Shown here: positions 26,598 through 38,959 of the stretch, one piece after another | Position numbering within the stretch: position 1 is the stretch's first letter | Layout of the letters: every line of letters begins with the position of its first letter | Assembly: GCF_949628265.1 (NCBI RefSeq) | Contig: NC_088789.1 | Coordinates: 18,903,883 to 18,967,882, forward strand | Source: Cloeon dipterum | Taxonomy: Eukaryota; Arthropoda; Insecta; Ephemeroptera; Baetidae | Direction of reading: 5' to 3' | Length of the DNA stretch: 64,000 nucleotides | Translations under genes and position numbers: made by a program | The notes under the pieces: model-generated | The model's database searches: none | What the model saw: the letters and a program-made list of their open reading frames with translations, nothing else | Told to the model about the DNA's origin: nothing

Positions 26598-28959
26598 TCA
26601 CACAGGTTCTTCGCAGAGAAAAATCGATTTGTAGTCGGGAGGAGGGTCTTCGCGCTCTGGACAGGATTCGGGGCAGGACGTGCTCATGCCTGTTGTCTCG
26701 CTGTCTGACTCGTCTTGGTTGGTGTTCCTGCAGTAAGCTGCAACCGCTACCCCAGTCACCAAAAGGACGAGCGACAGGCAGGTGGCTGCCAAGTACCACC
26801 ACCAGCTGAATTCTGCAATTAAAATCGATCAAAATTTTTTTGATGGAGTTATTGTTGTGTCTCATGATAAAATCAGATTTTTTATGAGTTGGAGCAGATA
26901 ATTTCCTAGAGGGAAAATGTCGTTTGATAAAGATATTAGACACCGTGATACATAATGAGCAAAAATGGTGGTCAGCACATTTTGACGAATAGAATGTTGA
27001 GGCTGGTAAAGATTAGTGCGCAACTTTCCTGTTGCCTTGTATGTGTTGGCGTCTTAAAACCATTGTGTAATAAAAAAAGGAAACCCCAATAAGCAGAGGA
27101 TTAACTAAACTATAACTGAAATCTACTTTTAACTACATGATATGTATCTTGATAAAATGTACAATAACTGATCTCTCTATTTTTTATATTTAAGTATTTT
27201 CAATTTCATTTCCTCTTTTTACACTAGATTTATTCAAATTTTTGACTGACCTTCTTCAGCTGTCTGCGCACTATTGAAGATTTCGAGTTGGGCATGCTCC
27301 ACCAACTCACGCAGTTGCTTACTGACGATCGAGTCACCATCCCCATCAGCAACGCCACTAGGCGGATCGCATAGCGTTTCGATCTCGTCGGCTCCTGAGG
27401 CAGGGCAATTGAGCAAGCCGTCGCACACGAGGCTGTATCGCACGCAGAACCTTCTGACCGCATTCTCGTTTGGGGGCGGGTTCATTACGGCGCACAGATA
27501 GTACTTCTTGCGGTCATCGCACACCGCATTGATGCCAACGGCAGTTACGTGCAGTCTGTGTCCTTTAGGGGGCCAGAGGGCTTCATGCACTTCCAGAGTT
27601 ACCGTCGCTGGGAACATGCTGGGCAGAAGGGACGGCACCATCCACTGACGAGTGCACAGGCCCTCTACTTTCACGGGGACACCATCGTAATCGTATGCCT
27701 GTGAATCAAAACGAGGGGATGTAACATTTTCACGATTAAATATGTTTAATATATTAATATAATAGATAATTAATTGAACACCAACGGTGCTCTATTATTG
27801 ACACAGCAATTTTGTAAAATAGCAGAACACTGATAATTCAATAAATTATATATTCTATACTCAATATTTAATTGTATTTTTAATTCGTTGGATGTCAAAT
27901 GAAAAATTATTAAAGATATTTGGTTAAACAGTGAATTCCCAGCGCTGATTATTAATCCAAAGCTAAAATCATATTCTCGCTGTGCAACACATTCAGTCCA
28001 ACGTACAAACCTTTGTCAAGGGCATTCGTCCTCTATGGCGGTATAAAAAAGCGCAACACATATTTTATAATCTCTCGCGTACGCCGGCAAAACTTGCAAA
28101 GTGTGCACATTTGTTCGCGTCCGTTTGATCGCATGGCCAACGCTGCGCGTTTTATTTGTTATTAAAACATTATTCCCTTTCGCCGAAAAAGGCTGATTTA
28201 AGTCTCACCAGGTCCAGTCTGATGGGGCACTGGTCAGTCTGGTTTTTGGGCGGGTGGTACGCGATGGCCAAATAGTGTCCAGCGGGAGCAACGAGCCGCA
28301 CCGAGCAGTTGGCGGGATGCTGTGCCGGCTCCTGCCACAGGTCCAGCATCAGTGCCTCGTTTACGAAAACGTGGGGGTGATCGTTCCGACATAGGCTAGG
28401 TAGAGATTCTGTGGATGTCATTTCTTCATCAGTATTGTGAGCCGAAATTTTTTAAAAAGGAGGCAGACGTGCAGCTCGCTTGCACTCTGGAGGAGGGGCA
28501 GATCAGTGACCCTCTTAAAAATGAGTCAGTGGCTTAGGTCACTGTTTTCCTAGCTGCACTTTGGGCGATATCAGAAATTTTCGGCTATTTTTCAATTAAA
28601 CGATTCCAATTTTTCTAAATATTACTGGTTTTAATAATTATAATATGACTGAACACCAAATCTTTTTTTAACGTTTTTAAATGTGTAAATCAGACTTTCA
28701 AATGCTAGAATTTACCGGAAAAACCAGGCGGAAGTGCGAAAAGTGATATTTTGCCGGCGTGCTAGTTATGGCTAGCTCACTGCTTTGACGCGGCAAAGAA
28801 CGCGCTGTCAGCCGAGGAAACAAACAGCACAGAGACACCGTGTCAAAGGGGTTGCAAACACGCGGGGTTAAGCAGACTAAGAGGCCTCTTACGTTGTTGG
28901 TCGAGGGCGGTGGAGGCGGCGGCGGCGGCCGCCAGCAGGAGCAGAGTGGTGCTGCGCAT
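26598..28959 (-). CDS. type I membrane protein with CUB-like and LDLa domains and PPxY tail
   Basis: Exons in transcript order: 28959-28893, 28408-28209, 27698-27251, 26812-26598, giving 309 aa with matching phases. Residues 1-19 are a signal peptide with a leucine/alanine run. Residues about 25-170 contain four cysteines and alternating hydrophobic strands, as in a CUB domain. Residues about 170-215 form an LDL-receptor class A module, with VCDGLLNC followed by SGADE, a variant of the usual calcium-binding DxSDE. A stretch of charged residues precedes one membrane helix (about 242-266, starting WWWYLAATC). The cytoplasmic tail has acidic runs and PPDY (296-299), a PPxY ligand for WW domains such as those of Nedd4-type ligases. 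The ortholog was not recognised. A receptor or endocytic co-receptor role is inference. Confidence 0.8.
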
Positions 28960-31335
28960 TACCAGGCCGGTTGAGGACGCTGCTCTGGCAAAGGGCAGGC
29001 CTACTTTAGCTGACGGGGCGATGATAAGGTGTTGATTTTCATCTCGAGTAACCCGCGCACACATCTCATCTTTCGTTGCACTACTCGAACCACGCCGTCC
29101 CTCCACGCTGCATGTTATGTTGGCGATCGAGTGGACAAGCATGCACTGTGCAGCCGGTAATCAGACAAACTTTAAGGCAAAAAGGTCGGCGCTGTGCCGG
29201 CGGCGGCGGCAGCAGCAGCGCCGTGCCGAACACCATGGCTGCACTGCTTGGGATTATGTTTATCAGATAAATTAAGCCGCTCGAAGAACGAGAGCTTTGA
29301 GTGTTGCCTTTAGTTAAGATTTGTCTATTTTGAATTTCGTGAACTTTTGGCAATTATATAAGTCATTAGCAAAATATAAATTATTTGTTTTGGAAACAAT
29401 ATAATTATTTATCTTGTACCAAGTGGTATGAGAGCTAAATTATTTAAAATCTGATATGCCTTTCAATGCGAGAAGAATATTTTATTTTTTACCAGTCTAA
29501 GTTATAAATCTTGCAAAGTGTTAGCTAGATATACAAAATTTTGCGACAGGGAGCACAAATCTTGGCTAAATCAGAAAGCTAATAAAATTTGCAATTATTT
29601 TATATATTCTATAATATTCTGGAAAAACACGTTTCCTCTCATATCTTTAAACCCCGTTTTAAAAATTGAACCGTCTTTACCACCAAAAACACAGAAGTAG
29701 CCAGAATGAAGCTCAATTTTATGAAAACAATTTTAGATAAAATTTATATTTTCTACAATAGCTGTTGCAGCAGAAGTGAACTGGGGGGGGGAGGGGAGCA
29801 CGTGTGGCGGTTCCCGCACACTGTTTTATTTCTGAACGCGATTTTACCAGAGCTCTCTTCTGCCGGAGATTTTTTAAAAATCACGATCCGAATCATGCAA
29901 AAGTGAAAATCATGTTATTTGGTTCGTCTTCGCTGAGCAGATTGAAAAAAATCAACTTTTCGAGAAGTTATGGAAATATTTTGAAAATTTTACTTTAAAA
30001 TTACGGGGGCAAAGTTATAACGGCGGGAACTATTCTTTCGGTAAAATGTCAAATTTATCAAATGGCATTAAACAGTGCGCTGCGCTTCATTTGTCAGATG
30101 AATCTGATTTTTTTGCATCGCTATTTTTGTAAGATGTTCTAAAATAAACATTTCTTTTTTAAATAAAATTTATTTAACACACTTGCTGGTTAATTTTCTG
30201 ATAAGACATAATTTCAAAGCTGAAACATACAATTATTCAAAGGTTTGAGAAACACTTAAATCAAACACAGTTTTCTCTTTCAGATAACTTGGTGGTGTGT
30301 TTGTGTCGTGTGTGAGAACGTGTGTGTCGAGTGGGGCGGGTGTATGTGTGTTGTGTGTATGTGATTAACCATCATTTTTATTGGTGGAAACACGCAATAC
30401 AACAGTGAGTAGTAAATAATTAATTCGTTAATTGAGTGAGTGTAACGTCCCTCAGAGCTTTGGTCTGCGGCCACTCGCGTTTCGTCGTCAAAACATGCTT
30501 GGTGTGAGTGAGTGAGTGAGTGAGTCTTTTGTCTTTCTCGATTAAAATTCTTCTTGGATTAACGTGTTTGTGTGTGAGTGAGTGTGTATTTTTAAAACTT
30601 GATATGCCGACTTTTCAACCGCACGATCAAACTATTCAGCTAATCAAACATCATGATAACAATATAGATTGTTAAACAATTGCACAATTGTAGTTTATGC
30701 TTGGTTAATAAGGTACGTGTAAATACGTATAAATGTAATTATAACTGTCAGCGAGCAACGATGCTGCGAATCAACGTGATCTAAAGGGCGACGCAGTACT
30801 TTTTTTTATTAACTTTGCAATCGACGCAGCTACGTGTCACTGCGCGGGCTAAATCCTTTGCAGGACTTGTCCAGGCTTAGATTGCTTTATTATGAACGAA
30901 ACTCATATTATCCAGGGTTGAGGCAGCATCATTTGAGAGGAATGAAACTTGCCAAAACACAGCAGAGGGTTTATTTTTAGATAGAAAAACGGACACAATA
31001 TTTTTTGTTAAATTTTCTCAAAAAAGCTAGACTTTAGATTATCTTCAAGGATGTCGCTCAATTTAAAAGAAGCAGCCAAACTTTGGTTCAGTTTTTCTTT
31101 GATATTTTCAGGAAAATTTTGAGTGAAGTTAAGGTTTTACTGATTTATTTTTGTAGAACCATTCCATTCCTCACGTACATCCTTGATTTTTTGAACCCAC
31201 TTTTCAATTTAAATTTATCGCATCTGATCATAAATTAAATTCTTTAAACCTTTATTTAAATCTAAATATCTAATTAATGCTTTTTACGTTAGTGTAAAAT
31301 TAAAAATGCGTATATCAGTCTTTTCCTGTTTAAAA
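28960..31335. other. intergenic region with GT-rich simple repeats
   Basis: The first part is the probable promoter of the CUB/LDLa gene. The rest is AT-rich, apart from a GT-rich stretch at about 30290-30365 and a GAGT repeat at about 30503-30525. No exon was supported. The open frames near 29.1-29.35 kb are GC-driven and lack splice signals. Confidence 0.45.
30290..30590. repeat. GT/GAGT simple-repeat region
   Basis: Imperfect GT-rich tracts lie around 30290-30365, a (GAGT)n run of about five units at 30503-30525, and another GTGAGTG-rich stretch near 30565-30590. It is low-complexity sequence. Confidence 0.7.
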
Positions 31336-31502
31336 CTATTTCCAAGACACGTACTCCATCAACAATTCCTCGATTCTGCATTCGTTGAACATTTTTACCG
31401 TAGCGACTTTTGAAGCAAATTTCTTGCCAACCCTATGTCGCTTGATTGAGTGAACCCAATAAAGGGGAAAAAGTGCACCTGCAACAAGCCCTGCAAAGGT
31501 CT
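31336..31502 (-). CDS. possible orphan terminal exon or small membrane protein
   Basis: An open frame of about 55 codons follows a good acceptor (AATTTTCAG) at 31503 and ends in a stop at 31336. It encodes a hydrophobic segment (FAGLVAGALFPLYWV) followed by basic residues and a C-terminus ending MEYVSWK. The frame also continues open upstream to about 31593, but that longer version lacks an ATG. No family was recognised and no partner exon was identified. It may be a chance open frame. Confidence 0.2.
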
Positions 31503-32265
31503 CTGAAAATTGAATTATTCCTCGGAAACCACGAAAGCAAGAAGTGCGTGCAGGGTTGCATTTTCTCACTACCCGATTGTTTTTACTGCTCAATTTTCAC
31601 CAATTAAATTTTTTAATTTGTTTTAAAATAAACACTCCTTTCTGCACTGAAAAAAGGGGCACATGTACAGATATGACGACTTCATTTCACTCTATATCTG
31701 TTATCCCATTTGAATAATTGAAAAAGTTCAAATATACAGATTTTTTCATGCTTTTACAAGCAAACTCCAAGACTGAATTTTGGTTGTAAATTTGTTTTTT
31801 TTTCGTGTAAGCCAGTCAGAATTCAGAGGTTAACATTTGTCAACTCTTTTATTTTAGTGATAATACGGCAGATATAAATTTTATGTACAATACTTTTTCC
31901 ATAATATATATATTTCTTTCGATCCCTTTAAATTTTGCATCGTTTAACCTTCTTCCTCTTTCCAGTTTGAATCATGGCTTACAGGAAATAAACCAACGAA
32001 TTTTTCATGAAAACGAGTAAAAAAATTGGTGAAAATCGGAAATGCATGAAAAATGTCAGGTTGCTGCAACCCTGGGTGCGTGCTGTGGTGGCGTGAAGAG
32101 CCGTGAGAGAGAGAAAGAGGCAGCGGAAAGCCGTTGCGCATGCGCCTGCTTTCAGGCGCTGCGCGTGCGCAGAGATCGGTGTTGTGAGCGCTTGGCGCCG
32201 AAACGCGAGCGGGGTGGCGACGGGCTTGAGGGACGGAAAGACTTGCGGGGTGGGTTGAGCATGAA

Positions 32266-35200
32266 TCACACGGACGAGGTGGCCTGCTGCGAGTACGAGC
32301 GCAGGCTGGCCAGGCTGGGGCTGGAGCGCAGGCTGACGGTGGAGCGGCGCGCTTCGTCGCAGCATAAATAGAGCCGCGAGCTGACCAGCCGCTGGCACTC
32401 GGGGCACTGGCGCGGCCGGCGCCGCCTGCTGCCACGCCGCAGCAGCTCGTAGGCGCAGCGCGCGTGCAGGATGTGCGCGCACGGCAGCGCTTCCAGGCTG
32501 TCCGCCTCGCCGCCGTACGGCAAGCTGCACGCGCCGCACACCAGCTCCAGCTCGGCGTCCAACTGCGCGGCCAGCCGCTCGTGGTGCGCCTGCTGCTCCT
32601 CGTCGCCTAGGTTGCAGTAGATGCGCGCCAGCCGCTCGCGCACGTTCCGCACCAGCAGCTAAAATAAGCAAACAAACACATAGTTGGATAATTTTATTTT
32701 TCTAGGGTTATTAACAATTTTGATATGATTTTAAATGCAAAGAATGTTTAACCGTTTAAAAAAAATAATTGGTAAACTGAGAAATTTTTATTACAGTGTA
32801 TCAATGTTGTTAGTAGTTAAAAATTTACTAATGGAAAATTAATTTAAGGTTAAATATTTAGCCAACCCAGAAGGGGATTTCAATTTTATGGTATCAAAAA
32901 GAGTTTTGTTTTTGTCTTGACGAGTGTTTCAGTTGTTGTTTGTATTAAGTTTAAGTTTAGTTTGTGAGAAAAAACAAATAGATACAGCACCCCATAAATC
33001 CTTCAGCTGGTCAGGGGAGGTACAAACGAGTTTAACAGTATGAAGTTTTGGAAATTTTTGTATTTAGAACATTAAATATATTGAGCAAAAAATTTATGCA
33101 AAACATGAAAAATCAGAAAAATCATATATTATCGTGTCTTTAAGTGGAATTTCTTGAAAACAAAAGGCAATACCAATCTGAAGATTTTGAACCTGTTCAC
33201 TCAGGTCATATAGGACAGCTTTTAAGCATAATTTCCACAATTTCAAAATTCAAAAAATCTTGAGCACAAGCATTTCTTTTTAATTAAAATCCTTAACTAT
33301 TCTTTACCCTAAAATCTTCACAGATAAATTATTTTGTCTAGCTTATTTGATTATTTTTTTCCTTCGATTTGAATTACCTAAATATTGTATGCTCTTCAAA
33401 CGAAAAATTTCCATTTAATGTTACCGGTTAAGAATGAGTTCGTTGAGTGTAAAGCAAGTTTAGAAAGAAGGGCGGACAAACTTTTGATTAAGGCACATTA
33501 TTGACGCTTGACTGTGGTGTGGCAACTTGCGCCGCATGATCATTTACACAATCATTTGCGGCACCTGCCGCGTCAAAACTTTTCAGACTGCAGAAAGCCA
33601 CACTCTTTTGCGGCAGTAAAACTGGGCCGCTACTAGTTTTAAACGCCACGAAAATGACGCAGCGCACCTGGCGCTTGGCGAGAGCATTTTTAGCTTGCCC
33701 TCCGCAAAAAAGTTGGGCCGTTATGCGGGGAAAAAATGCGGCACTCACCTTAGCGCCTATAGATGAGGCCAGCTCCAACAACTTGGAGTTGAACTCCAGC
33801 GGCCGACAGTTGCAGATGCGTCTCTGCAGCCTGAGAGCTTCCAGACACTTGGCCATGCCCTCCATGGTCTCCATTTGGCTCAGGCGGTCGCCCAGACTGG
33901 AACTTAGTCCCAACGCCAGCTCGTACTGTTTAAAAGCCCTCTGCAACGGCGGGAAATCGTTTTTAATTTTAATCTGGAAGTCACTTCAAATATTTTAAAT
34001 CAATATTTAACAACGTTATATATTTTAAATTTCATCACATAATAAAAAGAAAATTAATTTCAAATTCTCACTAATTGTTTACAATTTCATAAAAATTCCA
34101 ATTTAAAAGAGTGGAAAGAATGCTTGGAATGCTCACGTTGATGTCACACTTCTTGCGGTAAATGTCGCCCATGACGCGGATGCTGCGTGCGTAGGTGGCC
34201 TGGTCGCCAGAGGTAAGCGAGAGGCGCGTGGCCTCGGAGCAGTAGTCCTGCGCGTCGCCGAGTTCGCCCTGCTTGCGAAGCGCCGCCGCCATCTGCAGCA
34301 GCGCCGCACGGTGGTGTCTGCTGTTCAGGTCACCCAGCTGCAGGCTTCGGGACAGGTCATAGGCCTTACTCGCGTACTTGGCGCTTTTCTCGGCGTCCTG
34401 CAGTCGAGCGAACAGCTCGGACAATCCGACGTAAACCTGAAATGTCCGATCGGAAAGTTGTAAAATCAGAGATTAAATACGATTTTTTTAAGATTACAAG
34501 GAGAGTAAAAATTGAATTTTTCACCTAAAAGAAAAATGAGAAAAATGCCACTTGTATAAATGTTCTTATTTTATATTGAATTAAATTGCAGGTATAATTA
34601 CAACTCGTGTTTATCGCTTAGCTTTATTTCAGTTTTCGTTTAAATTTGTTTGGAAATGAAGAAATACGTTTTGCTAAATAAAAATAATACTTTCCTGGTT
34701 TTTTTCAAGCAAAATGTATAATTAATTGTTACTGTAAGAACTTCTGGCATGTAAATAATTTATGTTTAAAACTGACAAATAATAACGTAAATTAAATTTA
34801 AATAATTATGATAGCAATCATTAGTATCCAGAACATATAAATCAAAGTTTATTATCCGGGTTTTCCTTATTTTCAAAAGTAAATTTAACTATTGAAAATT
34901 TTCAGTTTGTACAATTGTAACGAGTAACTACGGGGAGTGATCCAATTACTCGTTACACAATAAATATCATTGCTCTAATATGTCTCACTCAATTAATTTG
35001 ACGAGATATGCGGCACTGTAAATTATACAGGATCTGTTCATTTTGGAAATTTAAATTGAAATAATCCATGTCAAAGAGACCTCTATCCTCTATCTAACAT
35101 TCATCTAAATTTAAATATTGACCTTAATACTGCTGTTAGGGTTGTATTTATTCTTTATTTTCTCATCTTCTAAATAAAAATTTCAACTTAAAAAAAGAAA

Positions 35201-36913
35201 TTTTAAATTAATTAATTAAGAAACTTTTGCTATGAACAAATCATTGCACGAACTTGTAATTCTAGAGCGGGGTCTTTGGTGCTTTGAGCAATTTTGTGAG
35301 CCTGCTGGAAGGCCTCCAGCGCGGGGCAGAAGCTGGCCAGCTGGGTGTTGACGTTGCCCACGCACAGCTGCACGTGCCCGGCCACCTTGCACTGGTCGCA
35401 TTCGTTGAAGAGCGAGTGTCGCGCGTACGCCATGGAGCGCTCCAACGCGCCCAGACGCTCGTGCGTGCGTGCCAGGTTGAGGTACGCTTCGGCTCTGAAG
35501 CTGGCGCTGTCCGTCTCCTCCGCCACGCCCAGCTGCCGATGAGCAAATTCCAGACTCTCTCTGCAATGGTTTAATTAATTTTCTTGTGTATGCAATATGC
35601 AACCTGCTCAACAGGCGTGTCGAGACGGTGGCGTGTGTTGACACATACAAATTTTAATACGCATGAGTTGACAATATGAAATTTAAACGATCGACAATTT
35701 TTTCTGGGCTTCCAGTGGTTGCGAGACCATCATGCAATTGTAAGCAGTTTGAACCATTCTCATAATCGCATTAACTCCCAAAACCATCCAAAAATCTTGT
35801 TGCAAATTTTGTTGACATATTTTTTGTTAATACAAAAATTTACGAAAAATGCAGAAAAATCTGGGTTGTGTTTTAGTACTTTGTAATTATCTTCGTTCCT
35901 AAAAATTAAAAAAAAATATATAAACATTATAAAGAAATGTGTTAGTGTAAAAATTTTTAAGATCAATTAAATTCCTGACAGTTTCAGCTGCATTTTGGAT
36001 CTTTTTATCTGTCGGAACATTTATTAAGATTTATAGAATGAGCCAGATTTTCATATCTATTAACTAGATTTTTTAAAAAGGCTTATACGCATTTGGAAAC
36101 TGCTTTCCTTCTGTTCCATTTTGGATATTTGGTTTAGGATTATTTCATGTATTTGGACAGAAACAATCTTTTAAGAGATGAGCATGGAAATAAAAAAAAA
36201 ATCAACTATTCTATAAAATACCTTGAATAACAACTACAAACAAGGACAGTTTTTAACAGAACAATGCCATATTAAGGATTTATTACTTGTGAATTGTGCC
36301 GAAAATAGCTACTTGAATGAGCATGGAAGCCGTGTTAAACAGATCATTTCACTCCATATAACCATACAAAACTGCTCGACAAAATAACGCGCTTAAAACA
36401 CAGAGCCCTTACGATGACGTTTGACGGTGTGAAACCACGAGAGTGTGGTTTTTTATTAAAGTTTGATTTTCCTTGTTATGCGGTGATAAAAATAGCACTG
36501 AAAGTGTTATGAGCACTCACCTAAATTTACCCCAGTCCATGTAGGCCTGGTATAGATAGCCAAGCAGCAGAAACTTGTCTTCTCTTTTTCTGATCCGCTT
36601 CAGGGCGCTTTTCCATTTGGCAACCGCAGCCTGCTGCTTGTGTTGATTGTACAATTTTAGGCCTTGTTCGACCTGAGAACAGTTTCAGCGAATCAGCCGT
36701 GCAAACGCAGCACCGTCCGTAATACTGTATACCCTTCTTCTCGCTAGGCCCTGTTCTAATTTTCGGCGACATGCAAAAAAGCAGTCAAAAATGCCGTGGC
36801 CGTTGGCCTCACTGTTGTCCTCGCGGAACTGGAAGAGCTCATGTGGCCGCGGCAGGGGTGGTCCGTCTGGCGAGGGTAGTAGGGCTGTGGCCGACAGTTG
36901 GTGGCTTGTGCCG
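32266..36913 (-). CDS. RAPSN: rapsyn, acetylcholine-receptor clustering scaffold (TPR + RING-H2)
   Basis: Postsynaptic scaffold that clusters nicotinic acetylcholine receptors in vertebrates. Exons in transcript order: 36913-36733, 36672-36521, 35560-35254, 34436-34137, 33940-33749, 32658-32266. The TPR region starts with VEQGLKLYNQ (compare human IEKGLQLYQSN) and includes AYLNLARTHERLG. The C-terminal exon has a RING-H2: CGAC, then CAHILHARC, then CPEC. It is followed by an Arg/Ser-rich tail ending TSSV that vertebrate rapsyn lacks. Exon 36913-36733 is joined by a 60-nt intron with phase 0 on both sides. Its codon use looks coding, but it adds an N-terminal extension not found in vertebrate rapsyn, where myristoylated Met-Gly comes almost directly before the first TPR. 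The true start may be the separate exon at 38844-38932. The exon 4 donor is GTTCGT, chosen because the protein then aligns to human rapsyn without a gap. Confidence 0.85.
34916..34957. repeat. 12-bp perfect inverted repeat in rapsyn intron
   Basis: TGTAACGAGTAA at 34916-34927 is the exact reverse complement of 34946-34957, with an 18-nt spacer. It can form a hairpin. It lies in the long AT-rich intron between the third and fourth listed rapsyn exons. It might be part of a small palindromic repeat element, but no target-site duplication is evident. Confidence 0.6.
35682..35775 (+). repeat. possible dispersed repeat, copy 1
   Basis: By eye this aligns with 45361-45470: both have TTTARACG, then CGACAATTTT or TGACAATTTT, CTGRGCTTC, GGTTGCG/CGTTGCG, and later AACCATT. 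Similarity is roughly 70 percent over about 55 bases, weaker after that. It lies in a rapsyn intron. It may be an old short interspersed element. Confidence 0.3.
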
Positions 36914-37729
36914 CTAATGACAGGATTTTTTAAATCAAAAAACTTTGAGCGAAACAATTATTTCTGGATTTGCGCAATTTTTTATCAGAAATTTATGTTT
37001 TCTTGGTTCTATAGTTAACTTCCATAAAAAACTGGCAATTTTTGGACCAAAACTGATATTATTGTTGGCTTTCTAATTGATTGTAATTTGTTTCCATTGA
37101 AAATTATTTTTCACGAGAAAGAAAACTCTTTTAGCTAACAAATATATATTTTTTCGGCGTGCATGTGTCCTTTAAAAATTCATATTTCTGGCGCTTCTCC
37201 TGTATCTCAACTATTTTAGCATTTCCAAGAAGAGAAACAAGATGCTGGGTCCAACATAGTCAATCATCACTAATCGGATGAAGAAGAGAATCTGATTTCT
37301 ATTCACATAGCTGCGCCGTTAGGGCGCTCATAGCGTTTCGATATTAAAAGCGGGTGACTAGTCGGCTTTGACCAAAATTCAGGCCGGAGCATAAGTCACT
37401 TTGACGTACGCAACCATTAATTATGTGCGAATTCCGATGACGGCGAATAAGAACATAAATAAGCGGCTTGGCTGCATGAGGTCTTAATGCGTGCGCTAAT
37501 TAGTTTTGTCTGGCGGCGTCTCCGGGAGGCTGCGAGCAGCCGTTTTTAGGCCCATTAATGGATTCCGCCCCAGACCTAATGACAGCTCCTCCCACCCACC
37601 CTCTCGGCCATCCATCCATCCGTGGCCTGGATAAACGCCTCTCAATGGTCTCTCATTCCACCCGCCTGCCCGACTGACTGACGAACGGGCTCATTAAAAA
37701 TAGATAAGGCCGATTTCCATCCCCGGCAG

Positions 37730-37870
37730 GCGCGATCGCGGCGTGCGCGTGCGGGGTGCATCCGGCGCGCGCGGCTCACGTGACCGATCAATAAGGGTGC
37801 ATCCCCGCGAGTCGGCAACGGCCACGACGTCGGCCTCGGAGGCCCTCGGAGGCCTCTTCCGGGTGAAGTG
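37730..37870. promoter_or_regulatory. GC/CpG-rich patch with TCACGTGACC E-box
   Basis: A short CpG-rich stretch includes CTCACGTGACC near 37776, a strong bHLH-ZIP (USF/TFEB-type) consensus. It lies within the proposed first intron of rapsyn, upstream of exon 36913-36733, so it could be an alternative promoter or an enhancer. It carries open frames on + that I treat as composition artefacts. Confidence 0.35.
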
Positions 37871-38843
37871 CGCTCGATCTAATTTTATTGGTTCTATCCA
37901 TCACTTTTTTCCAATTTTACTTTTCCTCCTTTTCAAAAATTCATCACAATTGCATTGCACGCGGCGCAGGGGTGTTTTTAAACGGCTGTTGGCCTCTTCG
38001 CAGCTGGAGGGTTGTTTTCCTCCCTCTGCCACTTGCAAGCGGTCCACTGGCCTAGATTGCACCCGCTTAGCTGCATATTTTCATTTTGCTTGCAGCTTTT
38101 GCAATTTGTCGCTACCTCCGCTGTTGAATACCAACAAGTGAACTGGGTTGTTGCAATGAATGCCTTGAAAAAATGGGAAAGAAATGGGGACGTGATTGCT
38201 TTTGAGCTTTTTGAAGGTCTTCTAGTGAAAGGAAAGAGGCCGGAAATTTAATTTAAAGGTTTCCGCAACGGAAATAAAATTCAATTTTAAAAGTTCATAG
38301 TCAAGACTTTATCAGGAATAATCTAATCAGCAAATATTTATCTCCTTTTGTGGTATTTTCCCTTTAATTTTTTGATAAAAATTATGTGAATGAAAATCTT
38401 TAACCAAAGGTGCCATAAAAATTATTTCGTAATATTATTAATTTTAGAACAGGAATAACAATGACGTTGTAAATTCCAAATTTCTTCGTAAGAATAAAGG
38501 CTACCTATACACAAAAATTTTAAGATTGTGTTTATTAGAGGAATAAATATCTCATTCCATCTCAAAATTTAATTTTCCTAAATGTTAGGAATAAGAAAAA
38601 ATATGTTTCATTCTTAATCATTCAAGGTAAAATTCCATAACCTCCCGCGCGAACGGGTTAAATAAGAATATTAACATAAATTCAAGATCTAAAAAAATGA
38701 CATCGAAATTTACAAGTAAAAAAGAGCCAAAACCTCCGCAAAAAGAGCTATTGGTATCCCCCGAAATATCCACGAAAAACTGGCCCCAGCACGTTCGGCT
38801 CTATGTTTTCCTGGACAGCTTTCGGGAGCGGCCTGTGTCTCAC

Positions 38844-38932
38844 CTGAGGTAGTCCCTGGAGGGGATGGAGTCCCAGGACATCGCCTCCAGGATGGCTGGA
38901 GTGCTGATTGTTCTGTGCGGGTGAGCGCCCAT
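38844..38932 (-). CDS. candidate first coding exon of rapsyn
   Basis: On the minus strand an ATG at 38932 reads Met-Gly-Ala-His; another ATG lies at 38935 and an internal one at 38881. The frame runs to a good donor CTCAG|GTGAGA at 38844. It ends in phase 2, and the next exon at 36913 needs exactly phase 2 (AG+C gives Ser). The Met-Gly start is of interest because vertebrate rapsyn is N-myristoylated on Gly2, although the following residues are not an ideal myristoylation signal. Phase alone would agree by chance one time in three, so this is tentative. Confidence 0.35.
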
Positions 38933-38959
38933 CATCACATATCGCCAAATACACAAAAA

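Noticed and set aside
37743-38141. 132-codon open frame on + in the CpG-rich region near rapsyn
   Set aside because: Low-complexity Arg/Ser/Gly start, no domain, no splice context. It is probably promoter or enhancer sequence.
38748-38954. Minus-strand frame ending GLPQ as the first rapsyn exon in phase 0
   Set aside because: It would match only a direct join to the first TPR exon and skips the clearly coding exon at 36733-36913. The other frame of the same exon fits that exon in phase.
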